From: an uncultured archaeon A07HN63
Lineage (GTDB): Archaea; Halobacteriota; Halobacteria; Halobacteriales; Haloferacaceae
Length of the DNA: 34,347 nucleotides
Reading direction: 5' to 3'
Assembly (NCBI GenBank): GCA_000496215.1
Contig: KI543214.1
Span: 213,233 to 247,579 of the forward strand
Under the pieces are notes generated by a model, which saw only the letters and a program-made list of their open reading frames with translations, did not search any database and had not been told where the DNA came from. Below, one piece after another: positions 5,886 to 11,656 of this stretch (positions within the stretch are counted from its first letter, which is position 1; each line of letters begins with the position of its first letter). Made by a program: the position numbers and the translations under genes.

Positions 5886-6473
5886 ATGGCAAGTGAGCAG
5901 GCGGAGGCGGTCGATCTCGTCGCATCGGACACCGTCAAACAGCTGAGTGGAGCGGTGCTGTTTGCCGCCCTGACGGCGGTACTCGCCCAGTTTTCGATAC
6001 AGCTCCCCGGCGGCGTGCCGTTTTCCTTCCAGCCGTTCGGCGTCTTCTTCGCCGGGCTCCTGCTTGGCCCGCTCTGGGGTGGGTTCTCGGTGTTGCTGTA
6101 CGTGCTTGTCGGCCTCGCCGGCGCGCCGGTGTTCTCGAATGCGGCTGCCGGCATCGGCTACGTGCTCGGCCCGACTGGTGGGTTTCTGATCGGGTTCGTT
6201 ATCGCCGCCGCGGTCCTCGGGTTCGTCGCCCACCGCTCGCTGACGCCGAAATCGGTCGCCGAGCTATCGGCGGTATCGGTCACGGCCGCGCTGCTCGCCG
6301 GACTCGCTGTTATCTATCTGGTCGGCGTGCCGTGGCTCGCAGCAGTCCAAGGGATCACGCTCGTGGCGGCCGCGTCGGCGATGTCGCTGTTCGTCGTCGG
6401 CGATCTGATCAAGATCGGCCTCACCGTCGGGGTCGTCGCCGGTGGGAACGAACTGCTGGCTGACTGGCGATGA
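5886..6473 (+). CDS. bioY: Biotin ECF transporter substrate-binding subunit BioY
   Basis: A 195-residue integral membrane protein, the S component that captures biotin for the energy-coupling-factor transporter. After a short cytosolic N-terminus, about six hydrophobic segments follow. The BioY signature region is visible as VPFSFQPFGVFFAGLLLGPLWGG and, later, GAPVFSNAAAGIGYVLGPTGG FLIGF, typical of the family. The stop overlaps the start of bioM by 4 nt (ATGA), so translation is coupled. It is the first gene of bioY-bioM-bioN, and the upstream palindrome at 5841-5872 implies repression by biotin-bound BirA. Confidence 0.93.
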   Translation: MASEQAEAVDLVASDTVKQLSGAVLFAALTAVLAQFSIQLPGGVPFSFQPFGVFFAGLLLGPLWGGFSVLLYVLVGLAGAPVFSNAAAGIGYVLGPTGGFLIGFVIAAAVLGFVAHRSLTPKSVAELSAVSVTAALLAGLAVIYLVGVPWLAAVQGITLVAAASAMSLFVVGDLIKIGLTVGVVAGGNELLADWR

Positions 6474-7179
6474 TCACCGTCGACGACTTGAGCCACTCTT
6501 TCGGGCAGACAACGGCGCTCGACGACGTATCACTGACAATCGAGGATGGTGCATGGGTCGTCGTCGCCGGTCCGAACGGCAGCGGCAAGACGACGCTCGT
6601 TCGCCACTTCAACGCGCTGCTGGAACCGGATTCGGGGGAAGTAAAGGTAAACGGAACGCGTGCCACCGCAGCCCCGGTCGACGCCCGGACCAGCGTCGGG
6701 ATGGTGTTTCAGACGCCACGCGATCAGTTTGTCGCCGCGACCATCGGCGCCGATGTCGCCTTCGGCCCGGAAAATCTCGGCCTCGATCACGCGGAAATCG
6801 ACCGGCGTGTCGACGATGCTCTGGCCGCGGTGAATCTCGAGGGTCGACGTGACGCCCGGATCGACGCGCTATCGGGCGGCGAACAGGCCCGCGTCGCCAT
6901 CGCGGGCGCGCTGGCGATGGAGCCAGACCACCTCGTCCTCGACGAACCGTTTACCGGGCTGGACTGGCCGGCCCAGCAGTCCGTTCTCGACCGCCTCGAC
7001 GACCGCGACGCCGCCGGAATGAGCATTATCGTCGTGAGCCACGAGTTACGTGACCTGCTCGGCCGTGCCGACCGGGTGATCGGGATGCAAGCTGGCGAAA
7101 TTCGCTTCGATCTCCCGCCCGAACAGGCCCGGGAGCGACTCGGTGACATCGACGTGCGAGTCCCAAGGCACCCAGCTAA
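6470..7179 (+). CDS. bioM: Biotin ECF transporter ATPase BioM, 3' end frameshifted
   Basis: ABC-type ATPase that powers biotin uptake with BioY and BioN. Walker A is GPNGSGKTT (about residues 34-42), the Q-loop is VFQTPRDQFVAATIG, the ABC signature is LSGGEQARVAIAGAL, Walker B is HLVLDEPFTGLD, and the H-loop is IIVVSHELRDL. All are intact. At about 7162 the frame slips in a CCC run. As written, the reading frame misses its stop and continues to 7543 over bioN in a meaningless Arg-rich frame. Restoring one C gives an end of RVPKAPS with TAA at 7177-7179. That is 236 residues, the normal size, and 5 nt before bioN. I annotate this natural end. All catalytic motifs lie upstream of the lesion. 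Confidence 0.88.
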
Positions 7180-7184
7180 ACCGT

Positions 7185-7904
7185 ATGCTGACCTACACGC
7201 CCGGCGACACGGTCGTTCACCGACTCGATCCGCGCACGAAGCTCGGCTTTCAGTTCGCGTTCGCACTGGCGACGTTCACGACGCTGACGCTCCCGCGGCT
7301 GGCCGGGCTGTTCGTCGTCGGCCTCGTGAGCCTCTATCTCGCCGGGACAACGGTCAGAACGGTCGTACGGGCCTACTGGATCATCCTGCTCGTGCTGGCC
7401 GCTGGGCCACTCATCGCGGGCGTTACTCTCGGGTCGCCGTGGTTCGAGGTGCGGCCCGCGCTGGCGTCGGTGCGCTCCGTGGTGCGGATCGTCCCGCTGT
7501 TATTCGTGAGCACGGCCTACGTGACGGCGACACCAGTCCGTGACACACGGGCGGCAATCCAGCGGACGATTCCCGGACGCGCCGGGCAGCTCCTCGGCGT
7601 CGGTGTCGCGCTCACGTTCCGCTTCGTGCCGGTGCTCCGGGCAGACCTGCGGCGGGTGCGGGATGCGATTCGGGCCCGCGGCGGCGACACGCGGTCGATC
7701 CGCGAGCGAAGCCAGCGCCTCACGACGCTCATGGTGGTTCGCGCGCTCCGCCGCTCGGATCGGCTTGCGGTCGCACTGCAGGCGCGGTGTTTTGCGTGGA
7801 ATCCGACACTGCCACGGCTTCAGTTCAGTCGACTCGATCTGCCGGTCTGGATGCTCTCGGCTGTGCTGGCCGGCGTCGGCCTCGCCGCGATACTTCCGCT
7901 ATAG
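7185..7904 (+). CDS. bioN: Biotin ECF transporter transmembrane subunit BioN
   Basis: T component coupling the BioM ATPase to BioY. It has 239 residues from MLTYTPGDTVVHRLDPRTKL, the usual CbiQ/EcfT-family opening. About five hydrophobic segments are visible (FAFALATFTTLTL, LAGLFVVGLVSLYLAG, YWIILLVLAAGPLIAG and others). The two coupling motifs of EcfT proteins correspond to RRVRDAIRARGGDT and VRALRRSDRLAVALQARCF, with the Ala-Arg-Gly type signature. An upstream in-frame ATG at 7143 lies inside bioM and is less likely. Third gene of the operon. Confidence 0.92.
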   Translation: MLTYTPGDTVVHRLDPRTKLGFQFAFALATFTTLTLPRLAGLFVVGLVSLYLAGTTVRTVVRAYWIILLVLAAGPLIAGVTLGSPWFEVRPALASVRSVVRIVPLLFVSTAYVTATPVRDTRAAIQRTIPGRAGQLLGVGVALTFRFVPVLRADLRRVRDAIRARGGDTRSIRERSQRLTTLMVVRALRRSDRLAVALQARCFAWNPTLPRLQFSRLDLPVWMLSAVLAGVGLAAILPL

Positions 7905-7953
7905 CGTGTCGACATGGCGACAACAGAAACGGTCGAAGCAAAAATCGGTCAGG

Positions 7954-8274
7954 TCACTTTCGGCTGCCATCGACGTCGATCGCATCGACCGGACAGACAT
8001 CGACACAGAGCATGCAGTCGATACACTGGTCCTCGTGGGTTGGCTCGACCTTCTCCTCGCTCTTCGGGTGGCCGGGCGTGTCGACCCACGTGAACACGTC
8101 GACGGGGCAGCCTTCGAGACACGCGCCGTCGGCGATACAGATGTCGTAATCGACGGCGACGTGGGTGCCGTGGATGCCCAGCGTCTCGGGTTCGTCGACG
8201 GGGCCCCAGACGGTCACCCCGTTTTCCTCGCCGACGGGTTCGCGGTTGTTATCGAAGTTCGGGTCGATAGCCAT
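7954..8274 (-). CDS. Ferredoxin, 3Fe-4S/4Fe-4S (7Fe) type
   Basis: A small electron carrier of 106 residues. The N-terminal extension of about 40 residues is followed by Cys46, Cys52 and Cys56 (CIADGACLEGCP). The second cluster has Cys84, Cys87, Cys90 and Cys94 (CIDCMLCVDVCP), a classical CxxCxxCxxxCP 4Fe-4S motif. The first cluster's three-cysteine spacing is that of a 3Fe-4S or modified site, as in 7Fe ferredoxins of aerobic archaea. It lies 37 nt downstream of the glutamine amidotransferase gene on the same strand, so co-transcription is possible, though no joint function is evident. It likely carries electrons for oxoacid oxidoreductases or other cytosolic enzymes. Confidence 0.9.
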   Translation of the reverse strand: MAIDPNFDNNREPVGEENGVTVWGPVDEPETLGIHGTHVAVDYDICIADGACLEGCPVDVFTWVDTPGHPKSEEKVEPTHEDQCIDCMLCVDVCPVDAIDVDGSRK

Positions 8275-8311
8275 TGCCGACGCTCGGTGTGTGAGTCACT
8301 TAAGCCCGTGG

Positions 8312-9055
8312 TCAGGCCGTCGCTTCCGGTTCGCGCTCGTCGGCCTCGCGTTCGGTGTCGGCCGCCCCGTCGCGCTGGGTGCGAACATACTGGCTGAAAT
8401 TCTCGAAGAGCTGTTTGGCCTCGCAGGCGGCGTCGAACCGCTCGGGGGTGATGTCGTCGAGGACGGCGTCGACCTGCGCGTCGCCAACCCGTTCGCGTTT
8501 GTCCTCGGCGATCTCGCGGGCCGTCTCGATATCGTACTCGGGGTGGAACTGCACGCCCCAGCAGTCACCTTTCCGGAAGGCGTGAATCCCGTGGTCGTTG
8601 CGTGCCAGCAGGTCCGCACCCGGCGGAAGGTCGACGACGTGATCGCCGTGGCTCGTAAACACGGTGAACCGCTCGTCGATCCCATCGAACAGCGGGTCGT
8701 CGCTGACGCGGTCGATCTCGTTGTACCCCAGTTCGAAGTCGTCCATCCCGGCGACCCGGCCGCCGAGTGCTTCGGCGACCGCCTGATGGCCGTAACAGAC
8801 GCCGAGGACGGGGAGCCCGGCGTCGGCCGCCTCGTCGATGAACTCGACGAGCGGATCGATCCACTCCTCGTCCCAGTAGACCGACGCACGGGAGCCGGTG
8901 ACGACGACGGCGTCGTAGCCGTCGGTCGAGCGGGGCAACTCGCCGCTGTTCACGTCGAACTCGACGAGGTCGGCGTCGAGTTCACGGCGGAAGTTCCGCG
9001 TCGTGTTCTCGTTGCCATGCGCAGCCTGCAGCAACGCGAAGCGAAGTCGTCTCAT
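8312..9055 (-). CDS. Class I glutamine amidotransferase-like protein
   Basis: A stand-alone type 1 glutamine amidotransferase domain (247 residues). The catalytic triad is complete: nucleophile Cys87 in GVCYGHQ, and His171 and Glu173 in FHPEYD. The oxyanion region (VVTGSRASVYW) is present near residues 50-62. Such proteins release ammonia from glutamine. Close relatives are often annotated as GMP synthase-like amidotransferases, but no synthetase domain or neighbour is present, so the acceptor is unknown. I start at MRRLRFALLQA (9055), the family's natural beginning, rather than an ATG further upstream whose extra residues look non-coding. The C-terminal tail is rich in Glu and Ala. Confidence 0.88.
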   Translation of the reverse strand: MRRLRFALLQAAHGNENTTRNFRRELDADLVEFDVNSGELPRSTDGYDAVVVTGSRASVYWDEEWIDPLVEFIDEAADAGLPVLGVCYGHQAVAEALGGRVAGMDDFELGYNEIDRVSDDPLFDGIDERFTVFTSHGDHVVDLPPGADLLARNDHGIHAFRKGDCWGVQFHPEYDIETAREIAEDKRERVGDAQVDAVLDDITPERFDAACEAKQLFENFSQYVRTQRDGAADTEREADEREPEATA

Positions 9056-9138
9056 TACTGACCAATCTGGGAGCCATATGAAAGTGCCTTGCGCCAGCCC
9101 CGTGGTCTGCCGGTGTCTCGGAGCCACACACTGGCCCG

Positions 9139-9921
9139 TCAGGAATCCGTGACCGATTCGAGAAAGCCGACTAGCTCGTCGTTGACCGCGGCCGACCGCT
9201 CGACGGTGACGAGGTGGCCGGCCTCCGGGAACTCGCGGAACTCGCCGCGAGGAAGGTCATCCGCCAGCGTTTCGGCCGATTCGACAGGGACGACCGAATC
9301 CCGACCGCCGGCGATCACCAGCGAGGGCAGCGTCACCTCGTAGAGCGGTTCGGGGTCGAAGTCGGCGATTGCTGCCGCCTGTGCCGACTGAACGCGTTGC
9401 GGGGCGTCCTCCTCGTGTCGCCACTCGACGATCTGCTGAATCGGGGCGTCGTCGCTGGCGACGAACTCGTCCGACAGCAGTGCGGTCGTCGACGCCCGGA
9501 GCGTATCGTCGTCGGTCGGATCTGCGCGGAGATCGGTCGGATCGAACTCCCCGCCGGTCGCTGGCGTCCCGATCAGCGTGAGGCTGCGCGCGCGGTTCGT
9601 TCGGTGAGCGGCCGCCAGTGCCACGCAGCCGCCCAAACCGCAGCCGACCAGATGGGCTTTTCGCAGGTTCTGTTCGGCGAGGAAAGCGTCGAGGTCGGCG
9701 ACAAAGTCGCTCATCTCATAGGGGCCAGCCGGCGCATCCGACCGCCCGCAGCCGCGGGTGTCGACGACGACCGCATGGAAGGGACCGGCGACCGCGTCGT
9801 ACTGCCAGCTCCACTGCCACGCGCCGAAGCCGAGATCGCCGAGAAACACGACCGCTGGCGCGTCGCTCGGCCCGGCCGTCGTGTAGTGGATCGACGTGCC
9901 GTCGCGGTCGACGGAAGGCAT
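9139..9921 (-). CDS. Alpha/beta-hydrolase fold protein lacking the usual Ser nucleophile
   Basis: A 260-residue alpha/beta-hydrolase fold protein. The oxyanion-side strand (VVFLGDLGFGAWQW), the VVDTRGCGRSDAP loop and the cap region are typical of the esterase/haloperoxidase group. The acid (GGRDSVVP) and histidine (EAGHLVTVE) of the triad are present. The nucleophile elbow, however, reads LVGCGLGGC: Gly95 stands where GxSxG has its serine. I recall haloarchaeal relatives with a similar Gly, so this may be a subfamily trait rather than a mutation. Hydrolase activity is therefore doubtful; Cys94 or Cys99 could conceivably substitute. The start is at MPSVDRDG (9921), consistent with the family. 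It is divergent from the J-domain ferredoxin gene. Confidence 0.85.
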   Translation of the reverse strand: MPSVDRDGTSIHYTTAGPSDAPAVVFLGDLGFGAWQWSWQYDAVAGPFHAVVVDTRGCGRSDAPAGPYEMSDFVADLDAFLAEQNLRKAHLVGCGLGGCVALAAAHRTNRARSLTLIGTPATGGEFDPTDLRADPTDDDTLRASTTALLSDEFVASDDAPIQQIVEWRHEEDAPQRVQSAQAAAIADFDPEPLYEVTLPSLVIAGGRDSVVPVESAETLADDLPRGEFREFPEAGHLVTVERSAAVNDELVGFLESVTDS

Positions 9922-10036
9922 AGTATGTCTGAGTGGCCCCACCGTTGAAAATACCCCGACTCGCAGGGCGACACCGCGACGGGGTCAGCCGCGAGCGAAC
10001 GATTAATGCCCGTCTGTCGCCTACATAATTCTAGGA

Positions 10037-10711
10037 ATGGACCCGTTTGCGGTACTCGGTCTCGACCCCGACGCTGACGACGAGACGATCAAGCGGGCCT
10101 ATCGCCAGCGGGCCAAGGAAACCCACCCCGATCACGGCGGTAGCGTAACCGAGTTCAAACGGGTTCGAGACGCCTACGAGGCGATTCAGGCGGGCGAAAC
10201 CGACCGCGAGGGCGACCACGAGACAGGCGGGTTCGCCGACGACTTCGGGCCTGACGTGCCGGATCCACACGCGCCCGATCCGGAGCCGGATACCGAGGTC
10301 ACGTATCTCAACTACGCGGTGCTCGCCGAGCGTGGCTGGTCGCTGGACGACGACGACCTTTTCGAGAAGGCGGCTCGCGCCAGCCTCGCCGACCGTGACT
10401 TCGGTCAGTTCACCGTGGAAGGCGACCAGAGTCTGCTCGAAGCCGCCGAGGACGCCGGCCACGCGTGGCCCTTCGCCTGCCGCGGCGGCGCGTGTGCGAA
10501 CTGCGCGGTTGCCGTCACCGAGGGCGAACTCTCACAGCTCGTCGACCACATCCTCCCAGATGAACTCACCGACGAGGGGATTCGGCTCTCCTGTAACGGC
10601 AAACCGCTAACCGACACGCTGGAGGTCGTCTACAATCTGGAGCAGCGCGACGACCTCGCCGACCTCAAACTCCCGGCTGATCGGTTCAACAAGGCCCGGG
10701 CCGACGACTGA
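10037..10711 (+). CDS. J-domain / 2Fe-2S ferredoxin fusion protein
   Basis: A 224-residue two-domain protein. Residues 1-50 are a J-domain (FAVLGLDPDADDETIKRAY) with the HPD motif at 30-32, which stimulates DnaK/Hsp70 ATPase. An acidic linker and a WSLDDDDLFEKAA segment follow. Residues 125-200 are a plant-type 2Fe-2S ferredoxin with Cys148, Cys153, Cys156 (CRGGACANCA) and Cys186 (LSCNGKP). Such fusions are widespread in haloarchaea. The WSLDDDDLFE insertion is a feature of halophilic ferredoxins. The fusion suggests chaperone-assisted cluster loading or delivery to client proteins, but that is inference. An AT-rich gattaat near 10001-10008 is a possible TATA region. Confidence 0.92.
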   Translation: MDPFAVLGLDPDADDETIKRAYRQRAKETHPDHGGSVTEFKRVRDAYEAIQAGETDREGDHETGGFADDFGPDVPDPHAPDPEPDTEVTYLNYAVLAERGWSLDDDDLFEKAARASLADRDFGQFTVEGDQSLLEAAEDAGHAWPFACRGGACANCAVAVTEGELSQLVDHILPDELTDEGIRLSCNGKPLTDTLEVVYNLEQRDDLADLKLPADRFNKARADD

Positions 10712-10770
10712 GACTATCTCTTGGTCTGTCCTCGACCAACAAAATGTAGCCAAAGTCTTGTGCCGATCCC

Positions 10771-10791
10771 ATGTTGGGTACGCCACAACAT
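10771..10791. promoter_or_regulatory. Inverted repeat, probable operator of HTH-PIN pair
   Basis: ATGTTG and CAACAT form a perfect 6-bp inverted repeat with a 9-nt spacer. It sits 30-50 nt upstream of the HTH gene start (10821), overlapping or just before a tacattt TATA-like stretch. Its position suits autoregulation by the HTH antitoxin. Confidence 0.45.
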
Positions 10792-10820
10792 ACATTTGTA
10801 CGGAGTGAAAAATAGCACGT

Positions 10821-11168
10821 ATGTCCCGAGAACGCGGCGACAGCGGGCGATACACGGAGACCGTCGGCCTCGACGACGTGCTCGGCGTCTTCGAGACCGT
10901 GGAGGGGCCTGTCGTCACGTCCGGCGATATCGCCGACGCGGTGGACTGCTCGCGTGAGACCGGGCGGCGAAAGCTGGCGCGGCTGGAAGAACAGGGACGC
11001 GTCGCCAGCCGAAAGACCGCCGGCCGGGTCGTCTACTGGCGCGTCACGCCGGCGACCGGTTCCGAGGAGATCGACCCCACAGACGCGTTCTGGGAGCTGA
11101 CCCCCGGTGCGTCGGGTGAACACGACGTGTCAGAAACCGTCGATGAGGTGCTGTACGGCGATCTATGA
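10821..11168 (+). CDS. Winged-HTH antitoxin/regulator paired with PIN toxin
   Basis: A 115-residue winged helix-turn-helix protein. The recognition unit is VTSGDIADAVDCSRETGRRK, followed by LARLEEQGRVASRKTAGRVVYW, which forms the wing. The acidic C-terminus (FWELTPGASGEHDVSETVDE) probably contacts the toxin. Its stop overlaps the PIN gene's ATG by 4 nt, the standard coupling of an antitoxin-toxin operon. An HTH of this type in place of a RHH or AbrB antitoxin is a known haloarchaeal arrangement. It likely represses its own promoter through the inverted repeat at 10771-10791. It is not a global regulator as far as can be seen. Confidence 0.85.
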   Translation: MSRERGDSGRYTETVGLDDVLGVFETVEGPVVTSGDIADAVDCSRETGRRKLARLEEQGRVASRKTAGRVVYWRVTPATGSEEIDPTDAFWELTPGASGEHDVSETVDEVLYGDL

Positions 11169-11614
11169 GCGTCTCTGGTGCGACGCCGCTGATGATCGAT
11201 ACCGGCGTGTTTTACGCCCGTGCCGATAGCGACGATACGCACCACGAGACAGCCACACTGCTCTTCGAGCGGATTCGGGATGGTGAGCTCGCCTACCGGC
11301 CGCTCTACACAACACAGGCCGTGCTCGCAGAACTGGCAACGCTCTGTCTCTACAAGCTCGGTCACGGGGTTGCGACGCGGACTCTCACCGCTGTCTGTGA
11401 GGCAGCGAGCATCACCGTCCTGCCGGTCGGGACCAGCGCCTTCGAGACGGCGACAACCCGGTTCGCCGACTACGACGATCAGGAGATTTCGTTTGTAGAT
11501 CACACGACGGCTGTTCTCGCCGATAATCACGATATCGACCACGTGTTCGCCTTCGATGACGACTTTCGCACGCTCGGGTTTACTGTGCTTCCAAAGGGCC
11601 GCAGTATGCCGTAA
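11165..11614 (+). CDS. PIN-domain toxin, VapC-like
   Basis: A 149-residue PIN-domain nuclease. The first acidic residue is in PLMIDTGVFYARAD, the second in VLAELATLCL (Glu), and later ones are in ISFVDHTTAVLADNHDID and VFAFDDDF, giving the four-carboxylate Mg site. As a VapC-type toxin it would cut RNA when freed from the HTH protein encoded just upstream. The start overlaps the upstream stop by 4 nt. Relatives of this type carry the FDDDF-TLGF ending seen here. Intact. Confidence 0.9.
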   Translation: MSVSGATPLMIDTGVFYARADSDDTHHETATLLFERIRDGELAYRPLYTTQAVLAELATLCLYKLGHGVATRTLTAVCEAASITVLPVGTSAFETATTRFADYDDQEISFVDHTTAVLADNHDIDHVFAFDDDFRTLGFTVLPKGRSMP

Positions 11615-11656
11615 CGCGAGCGACAAGATACGAGGAACGCCGTCTCAGGGTCCGTA

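Noticed and set aside
7180..7543. C-terminal extension of the BioM ATPase
   Set aside because: It is an out-of-frame reading of bioN with Arg-rich nonsense; the family ends near 7179.
8165..9061. A 298-codon plus-strand frame opposite the amidotransferase
   Set aside because: The minus strand has the complete Cys-His-Glu triad in family context.
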